Below, in pieces: positions 20,301-29,838 of a stretch of 64,000 bases of DNA. How positions within the stretch are numbered: the stretch's first letter is position 1; the number at the start of each line of letters is the position of its first letter. Source of the DNA: Leptomonas pyrrhocoris (taxonomy: Eukaryota > Euglenozoa > Kinetoplastea > Trypanosomatida > Trypanosomatidae); NCBI RefSeq assembly GCF_001293395.1, contig NW_015438369.1:366635-430634 (forward strand), given 5' to 3'. A program made the position numbers and the translations under genes. The notes under the pieces were generated by a model. The model ran no database searches. It was not told the origin of the DNA and saw nothing but the letters and a program-made list of their open reading frames with translations.

Positions 20301-22805
20301 GACGGTGCCGCCGCAACGCTGGGCACCCGGCCGTGCGTCTCTACATGCGACTGGGTCTCGGGGGTTGCCGCACGCACCGGTGTGGTGCTCAACCCCGCCG
20401 CAGCGGCGGCCTCCGGCAATGAGGACCTGTTTCACCTCAAACCAACCTGTGCGATGAAAGGAAACAGGAGCAACAACGCAAATAGTGGTAGTGGTGGACA
20501 AGGCGTGGGTGCGGGTACAAGACTCAACGCGCTGCGTCAACAGCTGAGGGGCTTCTCGCAGCTCGAGTCGTACGCGTACTTGGACACGACGCGACGCACG
20601 CGAAAGAATCCAGACCCACATATGAGCTTCTTCACCGTGTCTGCCCTTTTGCCTGGGTCGGCTGAGCTTCACGTGGACGACAGCTCGCCCGCCGCACCCG
20701 CCGCAGCAGTACACAAAAATGAAGAGAGCGATACAGAACACGCCGCTCTCACCGGGGCGTTGGCGTCCGCGGCTTCATCGGCGGATTCGGGTGACCAGTC
20801 GGACCAGGCCTTGGAACTGTTACCTGCTGCCACCGTCACGGACAACGACGTCGTCGATGCCTTCCTTCAACTCATCATTCGCATTGAATCGGCCGAACGG
20901 GTGGAGTTAGAGCGAAAGCTGCTCGCCGAGCAGGAGGCGGTGCTGCACACACCCTCCCTCGTCAACCAAGCCGTGGCGTACATCGTGGCGCAGCAGCTGC
21001 CGCTTCTCTTTGCCCCCCTCCTGCTCGCCATGTCCTCCACGTCCTCGATGCGGCAGGCAGTCCGCCTCTTCGCCGCCGAGCGGGCCGCCCGCTGCCACAT
21101 TATTGCCTTGTACGAGTCAATGCCGCTGTCGTGTCTGAGCCGCCCCATGTTGAACCCCGCTGCGGGACAGCGCCACGCCAACTTGGTGCAGCTGATGCGC
21201 CGTGCCCCCAATCCGTGGATCGAGGCAGAGCTGAACGAGCACCGCCTCTACCAGGAGTGGACCTCCTACAAACACCGCACCACCTACGGACCGAGCGACA
21301 CTAAGTCCCTGACCAGCCCCCGACTCTCTTACGGGCAGCACCTCTACGCCGCCACGCCGGGCTCGCCGCCTTTACCGGAGGAGGGCAGTGCGATCAACTC
21401 CCACCTCGACAGCGCAGTGCACGCCCCGATCGTCCTGGACGAGGTGCCCAGCAGCATCGCGACGTCCACGGGACAAGTACCGTCGCCCGCGCAGCGACGT
21501 GCTGCTGGTGGTGGTGGCATTCGGGTCCGCATGACGCCGTCCTTCCGCAGCAGCGCCGCCACTTCGGCGACGCAGTCGGTGCCCTCCGCCGTGCTCGCGC
21601 CGCCGCCGCCGCTGACGAACAGCGTCTCCATCAGTCGGGCCCCGAGCGACAGCTACACCCGCGTCGACGTGAAGAGCAAGACGGCGCTGCCGTGCCCGAA
21701 GCGTCGCCCGCGCGGCCCACCGTTGCCGCTGCTGCGCACCCTCACACCGGTCACTACACGCGGTCCAGGCTCAAATCTGCACCGGCCATCCTTTCGCAAC
21801 GGCGGCAGCTCTCCCGGTACACCGTCGCACTCCCCGTTGCGTGTGCCGGACCTGGTCCGCGTGACGGTGTCCGGAACGCCCACAAAGACGTCCGCGGTGA
21901 CCTCGAAAGGGTCGGAAGGGATGAGCTCGTTGCTAGTGGCTGCTCCTCCTCCGATCCGGGCCGATCGCCGCAACACCGTCGCCCCTCAGTCGTTGCCTTC
22001 GTCCTTCCTGCCTTTTCAAAAGCCATGCTCGATGGCAGCAGCAGCAGCAGCACCGAGCCACGGTGGGGTGGGCCCTGCCGGTTCGCTGTCATCGCGGTCA
22101 TCGCAGATGTGCGTCTTTTCCGATGAGGAAGAGGAGGGGGAAGAGGAAAGAATTACCACGCCGAACAAGGGCGCTGCGGACCGCGTCGACTCATTAGCCC
22201 TTTCGCCTCTGGTGGACGGCATCGAAGACGAAGGGGCGGCGAACGCAGCGATGCCGTCATGTGCTTGTGACGATGTGGCCGACCAGCAGCCCTCTACACC
22301 TGTCTCCGCCTCCTCCCCGCTGCGGCGGGTGGACTCGTGGGCGTCCTCCAAGTCCTCCTCCTCCTTCTCGTCTGCCTTTCTGCCTGCAGACGCCGCCAAC
22401 GCGGCGGGAAGTCGCGGTGCGCATCCGCTGACAACGGCGGCGGCCACCTTTCCGCCACGCGCACCCACGCCGCCGCCGCGCCGCTGTCACGCCGCCACGT
22501 ACGTTCCCCCTGCCCACCCCTCCCCCTCTTCATCTCCGCCCCCGTTCCCCTCCACCACGGCGACGTCTCAGCTGGCGCGTAACGCGGACGAGCGCTGCCT
22601 GGGGCGGGTGGAGCTGCCTTTTACGGATGGCAAGCGGCCCGACAGCCGGGGTAGCGCCACCAACCGCAGCGCAAACTGGTCGCTCTCGCCCACAGCGAAA
22701 GCCATACCGTCGGCCTCGCCCTTTTTGCCTCCTGCATCCACGACGCGACTGCCTTCGCTGTCGGAGCGGCAAGCACCAACGCGGTCTTTTGGGCTTACGG
22801 CGTGA
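17322..22805 (+). CDS. Giant low-complexity protein with IQ calmodulin-binding motifs
   Basis: 1827 residues from the first ATG; an alternative ATG at 17412 (MSSPKIVAAK) removes 30. Residues 1-800 and 1350-1827 are Ser/Pro/Gly/Thr-rich and predicted disordered, with polyproline runs (about 467 and 1430). The ordered core lies near residues 830-1010. It is helical and Arg/Gln-rich, with IQ-type motifs AFLIQCAWRRRQQRRR (~867) and ALLLQRVFRGQVVRSF (~914). Tandem IQ motifs bind calmodulin or calmodulin-like proteins. A second ordered helical segment (SLVNQAVAYIVAQQLPLLFA, ~1210) follows. No motor or kinase domain is visible. A calmodulin-linked cytoskeletal or flagellar scaffold is the natural inference. 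Strong GC-rich codon use explains the long spurious frames on the opposite strand. Confidence 0.85.
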   Translation: MRSARRRSTAAPPPSKERNSLKGEVTAARKMSSPKIVAAKRNSSSLTAKKTRRKQSTQQQPATTTAAAETATVGPAPSSPPSAPPPRGEDKKPRKESATVTQPADAPSENAPVEPAPSPPEPSKDAVVGGTVATTTAPKRNSGNGGSSGSIRLSPAPPPSSVTMLSPINEIHCSLTQLYLTPISASLSSPHAGFTALHFDGRSASWSNSGTTAVAGAIPGGPLIPANRRGSDQRHSGSGGSGGLVAVAGDDFVTGAPHAQRMRTRGSATSPLKLPHGGNLRPRQTSASSSSTGHPDAGVTDASARRGQGKPQPPPPSQVHRRSSGGASTQLSVTAKTLFATTDTVAVPLTPPVPPPLTSTVKSPSPAGGRLPPTPPPFDNSTRSAGGSSGSEGRHGSWNLASNWSPTEPSPTPVVSAGTTGRSGLTLRQWRDSDDDAESPNERSFYSTSIVSTVTSTFDEQPPPPPPPPAQLNLGVGSRGRQAAPPPLPMVPVAPQKLFSPTGNESISLFLDANIWHKRGRRGRSSTTDSNFSIRESSVASLRQSSSSESKDGSHDDDDNAPSAHRGSFFPSSHVSLDGAEPLALCPPTSDSDPNGEGNVQKELGADLQRHDSSPGAKRGGWGGAGPAPPPLSLESNIQPSRSNVGGDKKGASPSSPAEAGGAARKGSASGDGPFQSPNTPPSLKASESGAGSGLLTNEQTKSQRSTPTPTIVDPDATPQLESSLIIKEHPSSASLSSGHGTEASTRQQELARSFRNRIQVGVRAPKRKQTIRRVPSSLRGRRSSVSDGAQRGSSGRTGSAGSSGSNGLRRSVSSRRSGRSTGNLAGSPVTAFVRAAFILLACAQFRKAAVTCRARHRYEDVDAPRAAFLIQCAWRRRQQRRRIRESNAVQLLVPWVRLHLRRLRKTKEVSALLLQRVFRGQVVRSFHQFLYARMQYNKALDVVLRAVRRLEAQKMLFRLRLQRDERVVLIGQCIQGCLQVLRAEQMEWGGLVDGAAATLGTRPCVSTCDWVSGVAARTGVVLNPAAAAASGNEDLFHLKPTCAMKGNRSNNANSGSGGQGVGAGTRLNALRQQLRGFSQLESYAYLDTTRRTRKNPDPHMSFFTVSALLPGSAELHVDDSSPAAPAAAVHKNEESDTEHAALTGALASAASSADSGDQSDQALELLPAATVTDNDVVDAFLQLIIRIESAERVELERKLLAEQEAVLHTPSLVNQAVAYIVAQQLPLLFAPLLLAMSSTSSMRQAVRLFAAERAARCHIIALYESMPLSCLSRPMLNPAAGQRHANLVQLMRRAPNPWIEAELNEHRLYQEWTSYKHRTTYGPSDTKSLTSPRLSYGQHLYAATPGSPPLPEEGSAINSHLDSAVHAPIVLDEVPSSIATSTGQVPSPAQRRAAGGGGIRVRMTPSFRSSAATSATQSVPSAVLAPPPPLTNSVSISRAPSDSYTRVDVKSKTALPCPKRRPRGPPLPLLRTLTPVTTRGPGSNLHRPSFRNGGSSPGTPSHSPLRVPDLVRVTVSGTPTKTSAVTSKGSEGMSSLLVAAPPPIRADRRNTVAPQSLPSSFLPFQKPCSMAAAAAAPSHGGVGPAGSLSSRSSQMCVFSDEEEEGEEERITTPNKGAADRVDSLALSPLVDGIEDEGAANAAMPSCACDDVADQQPSTPVSASSPLRRVDSWASSKSSSSFSSAFLPADAANAAGSRGAHPLTTAAATFPPRAPTPPPRRCHAATYVPPAHPSPSSSPPPFPSTTATSQLARNADERCLGRVELPFTDGKRPDSRGSATNRSANWSLSPTAKAIPSASPFLPPASTTRLPSLSERQAPTRSFGLTA

Positions 22806-23428
22806 CCTCGATTGCTCCCTTCCTGTTGCTGATGTCGAAATTGGGGGGGGGAGCAGGATGGGAAGTGTGGGTGTGCGTTTCTTTTCTGTACCATAGCCAC
22901 CTCGTGTTTCTCTCCGCATGTGCCATTATTTGTTTTTCTTCCTTTCTTCTTGATGTGTTGTTCTGCCACACATTTGTATCGTCGCTGCGTGGCGGATCTG
23001 TGATGTACGTACTTCGTAGAAGCGGAACTTTTACGCGGGTTTTCGCTTTCTGTGTTCTCTGTTCCGTCGGAACTCGCGATGCGAAAATGGTAACGAGAAC
23101 AAGAAGAAAGAGACCTTCTCCCTCCCTCTGTGTGTGCGTGGTTGCCTCTTCGTTACTCTCATCACTCGCGGCGTGCTACGCGCATCACCTTCGCAGTGCT
23201 GACTGGGTTCTCTTGCGTGCGTTAAGGGCGTCGTGAGCTTGTCGCACCGGTTTCTCGCTGTCTGCGTGTGTCAATGGAAACAATCTTTCCGCAGTCCATG
23301 GCTCATCTCTCTCCCTGTATGTACGTATCATCTGCTCGATGTGTTTCTTTCTTCGTCTGCTCTGTCTTTCCTCACATCTCTCCGTGAGCAACCCGAAGAG
23401 AAGCACAAAACACAAGGCACAGGTAATC
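22806..23428. other. Intergenic spacer, IQ-motif gene to small basic protein
   Basis: No gene seen. T/C-rich, with a strong acceptor tract at 23341-23388. Confidence 0.45.
23341..23388 (+). promoter_or_regulatory. Candidate spliced-leader acceptor for the small basic protein
   Basis: A 40-base T/C tract ends in CCGTGAG, AG at 23387-23388, 41 bp before the ATG at 23429. An in-frame ATG at 23339 lies inside this tract and would be removed from the mRNA, which decides the start. Confidence 0.55.
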
Positions 23429-24019
23429 ATGGCCAACCGGCGCGTTGCGAAGAGCCACCGCACGGGGCGGAAGAAAAAGATGAAGATGGCGAAGAAGTCG
23501 TCCCCGCTTGCGAGCGCCGCTGCAGCCGTCAGTGGGCTGCGCACCGGTGCCGGCAAGCACACCACCAAGACACGACTCGCACCGACCCGCGTGCGTGTCG
23601 TCAACGGAGTAGCAAAGAGGCAGCAGAAGAGCTTTTCTGAAGTGGAGTCCCTGCAGAAAACGAAGAGCCGGCTGATGAAGCAGCAGGTGGTGGAGCGGAT
23701 GGTGCTGAAGGAGCACCTACGTGACCTCGAAGCGCGCAAAGACCGCATTCGCCGCGGCGACTCGGCCAAGACGGAGCGGCGGGAACTCGCGAAGTACATC
23801 CGCCAACTCAAGCAGGAGCAGCAAGTGAAGCAGGCCTCGGAGCTGCAGAACGTAGAGGTGGAGCTGAAGCGGCTGATCGACGAGCGTGACAACGTGCGTG
23901 CGGTGCGAACGGCGGCTGGGGTGAACGAGGAGGACGCGGATTGGGAAGATGTGGAAGACGAGGTAGAGGATGTGGACGAGGACGCGCTGCAGCGCATGTT
24001 TGCCCATCTCACAATGTGA
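23429..24019 (+). CDS. Small basic coiled-coil protein, possibly nucleolar
   Basis: 196 residues. The N-terminus is strongly basic (MANRRVAKSHRTGRKKKMKM), a typical nuclear/nucleolar signal. Residues ~65-155 are one long charged helix with heptads (LMKQQVVERMVLKEHLRDLE, then AKYIRQLKQEQQVKQASELQ). The C-terminus is acidic (ADWEDVEDEVEDVDEDALQ). A basic head, long helix and acidic tail are common in small ribosome-assembly factors, but I do not recognise a specific family, so the role is inference. The start at 23429 is preferred because the upstream ATG falls in the splice-acceptor tract. Confidence 0.75.
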   Translation: MANRRVAKSHRTGRKKKMKMAKKSSPLASAAAAVSGLRTGAGKHTTKTRLAPTRVRVVNGVAKRQQKSFSEVESLQKTKSRLMKQQVVERMVLKEHLRDLEARKDRIRRGDSAKTERRELAKYIRQLKQEQQVKQASELQNVEVELKRLIDERDNVRAVRTAAGVNEEDADWEDVEDEVEDVDEDALQRMFAHLTM

Positions 24020-25175
24020 GCGCGAATGCTCTCGACCTCGGCCGGGTAATAGATTGCTGTTGTTGTTTTTCCTTCTCTCTTTCTTCTACCGTGATGCCGT
24101 GCTTTGCAGAAGACGAGGGGAATAAATAACGAAGGTGTCAACGTAGGCAATATGTGTCCCTCGCTGCTCTCGATGCGTGCGTTGCTGCTGTCTCGTTTGC
24201 TTTTTCGTCTGTTTCTCCGTTGTTGTTGCTTTCTTTAAACTCGATTAATTTACCATAAAGGACTTCTTGCGTAAATTCACTATCAGTGCAGCATATATAT
24301 TCTACCTTGGGGAGGGGCTGTTGCAGTCCACTGCTGAACGGTCTCTCTTACTCGACGTGCTCTACAAGAGAAAAAGAGAAGAGGAAAAAACGTACTTCGC
24401 TGCTCTTGCAATGCGGTGGTGTGGCTGCGGCAAACCTGCTGGTCCGCACAGCGTTCGCGACACGCAGCACCTCACGGATCACCAGTATAACGGCCTGTGA
24501 TTCTACAATAACGAAGCTGACTGCTTTGACTTTCTTGTTTTATCTCTCCCCCATCTTTTGCATGTCTTTTCTCCTCTTTATTTCTATATATGAGCTCTTG
24601 TTGGCGCGTGTTTCGTGAATCCAACGACTACTCTACATTCTACAGATTACATACTGTACTCTCCACCACATCCGCAACTCCTAAACGGGTTCACGACTCT
24701 TCTCTTCACCAATCGGTGCATCGTCAAACTCCCCTTGTGTGTGTGTTTTTCTTTATCATTTCGACAGTGCGTTCTGCCTGTGTTATTTCTGTGGCCGGGC
24801 GCAGTGACGGACAGTTGTTGTTGTTTTACAGCGGCTCAAAATTGAACCAGCAAACACGTATAGCGTTGCCGTAGTTATCGCGATTGCTTTCATTGCTATT
24901 GGTTTTGTTGACACACACGCTCTCTCACTGACCACATATATGCACATCTATTCACGCGTAAAACCGAAGCAAAAAAGACATCTTCCTCCGTTCTCTCTTC
25001 CTTCTGCATTCACACTGGGGTGGGGTCTCTCTGTGAACATACTGAGTAAAACTCACCTTCGTTGACACCCACCGTATTTTTCGTTTCCTTTTCCTTTTTT
25101 TCCTTCTGCCTCCCCCGTATTCATAAAGCCTAACAAAAGACATTCATTTTACCCCAAAACCCAAAAAAGATTGAC
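24020..25175. other. Intergenic spacer, small basic protein to UGP
   Basis: About 1.16 kb, comparatively AT-rich, no supported gene. Several T/C tracts are present (about 24180-24230, 24535-24590, 24745-24770). The tract nearest UGP ends at 25128. Small ORFs at 24267-24500 and 24590-24874 have UTR-like composition. Confidence 0.45.
25076..25128 (+). promoter_or_regulatory. Candidate spliced-leader acceptor for UGP
   Basis: A ~50-base T/C tract (25076-25120) is followed by the first AG at 25127-25128, giving a 47-base leader before the ATG at 25176. Confidence 0.55.
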
Positions 25176-26660
25176 ATGTCTGGAAAAGATATCGACATGA
25201 AGTCTCTCAGCGCCGCAGCCCAGGCGTGCGTGACAAAGATGCAGGCAGAGAAGGTCAACGAGGCGTGCATCCGCACCTTCCTGCGTCAGCACGAGATGCT
25301 CAGCTCCGGCGCCACCGGCTCCATCCCCGACTCCGCGATCAAGCCGGTCGAGAAACTGGACTCGCTCGACGAGTTGACCGTGCAGTGCGAGAACGCCATC
25401 TTGGAAAGCACCGTCGTGCTGAAGCTGAACGGTGGTTTGGGCACCGGCATGGGTCTGCACGACGCCAAGACGCTGCTGGAGGTGAAGGACGGCAAGACCT
25501 TCCTGGACTTCACAGCGATGCAGATGGAGTACCTCCGCAAGAACTGCAGCAGCCGTTTGCGCTTCATGCTGATGGACAGCTTCAGCACCTCGGCGAGCAC
25601 CAAGGCCTTCATGAAGCAGCACTACCCGTGGCTGTACGACGCCTTCGACGCGGAGGTGGAGTTGATGCAGAACCAAGTGCCGAAGGTTTTGCAAGACACG
25701 CTGGAGCCGGCTACCTGGCCGACGGACCCGTCCTGCGAGTGGGCCCCGCCGGGTCACGGCGACCTCTACACCGCGCTCTACGGCAGCGGCAAGCTGCGGG
25801 AGCTGCTCCGGCAGGGCTACCGCTACCTCTTCGTCAGCAACGGCGACAACCTCGGCGCGACCCTGGACAGCCGCATTCTCGCCTACATGGAGAACAACGC
25901 GGTGGACTTCCTGATGGAGGTGTGCCAGCGCACCGAGAGCGACAAGAAGGGCGGCCACCTGGCTCTCCAAACGAAGAAGACGCCCGGCAAGGATGGCGCG
26001 CCGGCGACGGAGAAGATGGTGCTGCTGCTGCGGGAGTCAGCGCAGTGCCCGGAGGAGGATATGGAGAGCTTCCAGGACATCCGCAAGTACTCCTTCTTTA
26101 ACACGAACAACCTGTGGATCAGCCTGCCGGCGTTGATGGAGACGATGGAGCAGCACGGCGGCACTCTGCCCCTGCCAGTGATCCGCAATGAAAAGACGGT
26201 TGATCCGTCCGATTCCAAGTCGCCGAAGGTGTTTCAGCTCGAGACGGCCATGGGGGCAGCGATCGCGATGTTCGACCACGCCTCGGCCATCGTCGTACCG
26301 CGCAGCCGCTTCGCCCCGGTGAAGACCTGCGCTGACCTGCTCGCCCTGCGCTCGGACGCGTACGTGATCACGCCGGACTCGCGCTTGGTGCTGGATGAGC
26401 ACTGCAACGGCCGCCCCCCGGTGGTGGACCTCGACAGCAAGCACTACAAACTCATGAAGGGTTTCTCGAAGCTGGTGGAGCGTGGGGTGCCGTCCATGGT
26501 GCACTGCAAGCGTGTCGGCGTGAAGGGTCTCGTGCAGTTCGGTGCGAAGAATGTGCTGAAGGGCGAGGTGAAGATCGAAAACCCCGACGCGGAGAAGGTA
26601 TACGTCATTCCAGATGGTACGGTGCTGGAGAACACGACGGCGTTGCCATCCCCGGCGTAG
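25176..26660 (+). CDS. UGP: UTP-glucose-1-phosphate uridylyltransferase (UDP-glucose pyrophosphorylase)
   Basis: 494 residues, about the length I recall for the Leishmania enzyme. It makes UDP-glucose and pyrophosphate from UTP and glucose-1-phosphate, feeding UDP-galactose and surface-glycoconjugate (LPG, GIPL, mannan-linked) synthesis. The nucleotide-binding loop LKLNGGLGTGMG sits at residues ~82-93. The substrate-site blocks EWAPPGHGDLYTALYGSGKL (~189), FVSNGDNLGATLD (~219) and TESDKKGGHLA (~252) are intact, as are KYSFFNTNNLWISLP (~305) and the sugar-binding PRSRFAPVKTCADLL (~375). The C-terminal left-handed beta-helix begins around 410 (VKGLVQFGAKNVLKGEVKIENP). The last residues, ALPSPA, are not a PTS1 glycosomal signal. 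The ATG at 25176 matches the family N-terminus (DMKSLSAAAQACV). Confidence 0.98.
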   Translation: MSGKDIDMKSLSAAAQACVTKMQAEKVNEACIRTFLRQHEMLSSGATGSIPDSAIKPVEKLDSLDELTVQCENAILESTVVLKLNGGLGTGMGLHDAKTLLEVKDGKTFLDFTAMQMEYLRKNCSSRLRFMLMDSFSTSASTKAFMKQHYPWLYDAFDAEVELMQNQVPKVLQDTLEPATWPTDPSCEWAPPGHGDLYTALYGSGKLRELLRQGYRYLFVSNGDNLGATLDSRILAYMENNAVDFLMEVCQRTESDKKGGHLALQTKKTPGKDGAPATEKMVLLLRESAQCPEEDMESFQDIRKYSFFNTNNLWISLPALMETMEQHGGTLPLPVIRNEKTVDPSDSKSPKVFQLETAMGAAIAMFDHASAIVVPRSRFAPVKTCADLLALRSDAYVITPDSRLVLDEHCNGRPPVVDLDSKHYKLMKGFSKLVERGVPSMVHCKRVGVKGLVQFGAKNVLKGEVKIENPDAEKVYVIPDGTVLENTTALPSPA

Positions 26661-28302
26661 CGCGACCCGTGAAGCGAGGGGCGCGAAACAAGAAGAGTAT
26701 CAACACGATAAGTAAAGGGGGAAATAAGTATCTATGTAGAAATACATATGCAGGTGTAGGTCCGCGGCGAACATCATTGTTTTCTTTGTTCTGTTCTCTC
26801 TTTGCTTGATAAGATAAAAAGAGAAAGGTGTTCAGTGAAGACGCAACTGCCCGCGATAGGCTGCCAAGGAAGTAAACCGACGGCAGGACGCGGTGCGCTT
26901 TTTGGTTTAAAGCCCCTTTTTTTCTATCTTTGTGTCTCTCCGGCTCACTCCCGCTCTCACCCTCCACGGCACACACGTCGCCGCTGAGCACCGGGACTTG
27001 GCTGTGTTAAGTAGTCCCTCTTGGCACATACATCGCATTCCACTGGGGATGCCAAAAAGGAGAAAGGAGGAAGAACATCTTTTAAGGAAGACAGTTTAAA
27101 GGCAAGGCCACGCAAGAAGAAACCCTCTGGCCGCTTTTATTCTCCATTGAATCCGATGCGATTGTGCCTTTCCCCTCAGCAACTTCTACTCTCAACCGCG
27201 GGGAGGGGGGGTGCCTTGACACAAACGAATACAGGAGTGTGTATGGAACTGGACACGACAGGGAGCAACCGGCGACGTCGCGGTACCACGCCCGGCTCGA
27301 GGTTCTCCGCTCTTCGACCGTCCTGTTTCCCCTTTCCTTTTCATTTTACGGATTCTCATCCTCCTCTGTTCTCTCGCAGTACAGCGTACACACTCACGCG
27401 GTGAAAAGGTGAGCAACAAGGGCTCTCTTTGTGTGCGTGTGCGTGTGGTTTTCCTTCTCAAACGGCTCACACGGGTGAACGGTCGCTTTCGATCGCGTGG
27501 GTGTCTCATTACGCTGTTGTTCTATTATTATTGTTACTTGAGGTCCGATCGTAAATCGGGTCTAACTCATCACATCCTCCATCGAATAAACCTTGTTGTT
27601 TTCCTCCCACAGAAGTTCTTTCTCCACACCGTCTCTTCCTTTTTTTCCCATCTTCTTCGGGTGTTCCCTTTCCATTATTGCACTCACTCACATACACACA
27701 CCTCTATACACCCGTTTGTCATCACTCTCACGCCGACTACGGAACAGACTTCGGGCTCTAGCCTTTGTGGAGCGGTGCGTCATAAAGCTGTTGCACAATC
27801 GGGAATAAGCGACCGCAGTGTTTCGTGCTACATAACTCGGTTGTGTCACTTCCATTGCCAGTGCACGCCGTGTTCTTCTTCCCCCTAAACTCTCTTTGTC
27901 GTGTCGTGTGCGTTATTATTATTATTGTTGTTGCTTTTTCGAGAAGGCTGACCTTCTGAAGCGTCCACACGTATCTCTGCAGGTGTGTGGGTGTGTGGCT
28001 CATTTAAGTCTTTTTGGGATAATGAAATGAAGGCGAACCGGCACGCACAGAAGCCTCATTCTTTGTTTCCACGACTCTAACTTTTCGCATCCGACTTTGA
28101 GCGGCAAGACACAGGAAGTCGGTCAGAGCATTAGGACTAGCAGATACAGTTGTTCTCGCCGACACGCTGACGTCCTCGAAAGCATCCTCCATTAAGGAAG
28201 GCATACGGAGCAGCGAACGAAAACAGAAGACGCCGAGAACTGCATCGCCTTTCCTTCTTGCCGTTGTTGTTTGGCGCTTCGTCTTCTATTGTCCTTCTTG
28301 GC
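26661..28302. other. Long intergenic spacer, UGP to mitochondrial-carrier gene
   Basis: 1.64 kb with no recognised gene. It contains a strong acceptor-like tract at about 27318-27379 (AG at 27378-27379). Further T/C-rich stretches occur at about 27590-27720 and 27870-27900, and (ATT)-type repeats at about 27522 and 27910. ORFs at 27021-27404 and 27409-27888 have UTR-like composition and no protein similarity that I recognise. Confidence 0.45.
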
Positions 28303-29838
28303 ATGGAGGCACACTCTTCTCCCACCACCGGCGCTGCTGCTGCTGCTGCTGCTGCTGCTGCCGCCTCTCCCCCCTTGGCGAGCGACACGCCCATCGCGGC
28401 TTCCCCCACGCTCCCCGTCTCCGCCAGCCTTTCAACGAACGCTGTCACCCGCAACTTCTCCGACCTGCACGCCCCGACGTGGTTCGGACTCCTTTCGGCC
28501 AACATCGCCGCCCGCACGCTGCTCTTCCATCCCATTCAGCTCGCCATTAGTCGTAAGCGAGTGACACGAGAGAGCTCCCCGCCCACCGTGTGGGGTTTGA
28601 TGAAGGCCGCCTACCGCGGAGGTCGCACATCCGCCTACGGCCCTGCCTGTTCAAAGGGTCAGTACGACTTTGGCAAGGGGGGAGCTCGTGGACTTTACCG
28701 CGGTGTGGGCGCGGCGCTTCTGTGCAACCTGGCTGGGGAAACGAGTTATTTGTTCACGCTGGAGGCGATAAAGGAGTACGTGACAAGCTCCACATCGTCT
28801 GGCAGTGGAAATAGTACCTCTCACACAGATGGTGCACGGTCCTCTTCCACCTCCTCCTCCAGTACCCAAGAGCTGAAGAGTGAGGCACCTTCTACTTTTG
28901 CTACCAGCAGCTCGTCTGCCGCCGTCGGCGCGATGTGCGGTGACCTCGTCGCCCTTCTTCTCGTCTCTCCGCTGGTGATTGTATGCAACAGGCAGATGAC
29001 GGCTGGCTACAGCATGGCCGCATCGAACCGCTACATGACGATCCCGCGCACGCTGATCGCGGTGTGGGGTTTGTATCAGCACGGCACGCCCCCCGCCTCC
29101 GCAGCCGCTGGGGCAGGTGCGACGCAGGCGACTCCTGCTCCGGCTAATTCGATCAGCCGCCTTTACCGCATCCGACGGGGCTTCTGCGGATTGTATCAAG
29201 GTCTGAGTGCGGGGTTGCTGCGCATCCCATCCAGTGGATGCTGGTGGGGCATCTACACGAAATCGAAGGAGGCGATCTACACCGTCGCAGCGCCGACGCT
29301 GTCCCGGTGGGAACAGGAACACCTGGAAAGGACCGCCGCAGGAGCAGCAACAACGAGTGACGGCGCAGCCCCGCTGGCACCTCCCGCCTCATTTTGGCAG
29401 CAAAACTGGCTCTTGTCTCCGACGGATAATCCGCTGCTGAATGCGCTTGCTGGCGTCGCTGCGAGTGTGTGCACCACACTTGTCTTCAACCCGATTGCGG
29501 TGATCCAAACACGTCAGCAGTCGCTGCCGCCGCATTTCTGGACAGAGTCCGCGCAACGGGCGAACGCGGAAGGGGCAGCAGGGGCAGCAGCGTCAGCGTC
29601 AGCATCGGCGTCGCCGCACCACCGCAGCTGGAAGACGTCGTTGCCCTTCCGTCGCGTTTACCACGTCGCCAACGACCTCGTCCGGAAGGAGGGGCTCCGT
29701 GGGTTCTTCAAGGGCGCCCCGGCAAACATCTCCGTTGCCGTGATGGACGGCGTGGTCTTTACGCTGCTGTTTGAGTTCACCAAACTGGGCAGTGATGTTC
29801 AGTTTCTGGAGCAGCACGGTTGCGACTCTCTCTCGTAA
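28303..29838 (+). CDS. Mitochondrial carrier family (SLC25-fold) protein with degenerate signatures
   Basis: 511 residues from the first ATG. Three carrier repeats can be seen. The odd-helix motifs are FHPIQLAISR (~76), VSPLVIVCNR (~224) and FNPIAVIQTR (~395). The even-helix 'G.rG.y.G' partners are GARGLYRGVGAALL (~127), GFCGLYQGLSAGLLRIPSSG (~290) and GLRGFFKGAPANISVAVMDG (~465). A poly-Ala run encoded by a GCT repeat lies near the N-terminus (28330-28362), and Ser/Thr- and Ala-rich loops lengthen it beyond the usual ~300 residues. In a canonical carrier the signature is P-x-[DE]-x-x-[KR]. Here the acidic and basic positions read Q/S, V/C and A/Q, so the matrix salt-bridge network is missing from all three repeats. 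Members like this (the SLC25A46/Ugo1 type) can be outer-membrane or non-transporting; that is inference. Confidence 0.85.
   Translation: MEAHSSPTTGAAAAAAAAAAASPPLASDTPIAASPTLPVSASLSTNAVTRNFSDLHAPTWFGLLSANIAARTLLFHPIQLAISRKRVTRESSPPTVWGLMKAAYRGGRTSAYGPACSKGQYDFGKGGARGLYRGVGAALLCNLAGETSYLFTLEAIKEYVTSSTSSGSGNSTSHTDGARSSSTSSSSTQELKSEAPSTFATSSSSAAVGAMCGDLVALLLVSPLVIVCNRQMTAGYSMAASNRYMTIPRTLIAVWGLYQHGTPPASAAAGAGATQATPAPANSISRLYRIRRGFCGLYQGLSAGLLRIPSSGCWWGIYTKSKEAIYTVAAPTLSRWEQEHLERTAAGAATTSDGAAPLAPPASFWQQNWLLSPTDNPLLNALAGVAASVCTTLVFNPIAVIQTRQQSLPPHFWTESAQRANAEGAAGAAASASASASPHHRSWKTSLPFRRVYHVANDLVRKEGLRGFFKGAPANISVAVMDGVVFTLLFEFTKLGSDVQFLEQHGCDSLS
28336..28362. repeat. GCT trinucleotide repeat (poly-Ala codons)
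   Basis: About eight consecutive GCT codons plus GCC, inside the carrier-family CDS near its N-terminus. Confidence 0.85.

Noticed and set aside
19368-20741. Long minus-strand open frame (457 codons) inside the IQ-motif gene
   Set aside because: It is antisense to a long GC-rich gene with matching third-position bias; composition is Arg/His/Ala-rich and no domain is visible.
27021-27888. Two ORFs of 127 and 159 codons between UGP and the carrier gene
   Set aside because: Both depend on non-ATG starts, are biased by T/C and A/G tracts, and show no protein features; more likely UTR.
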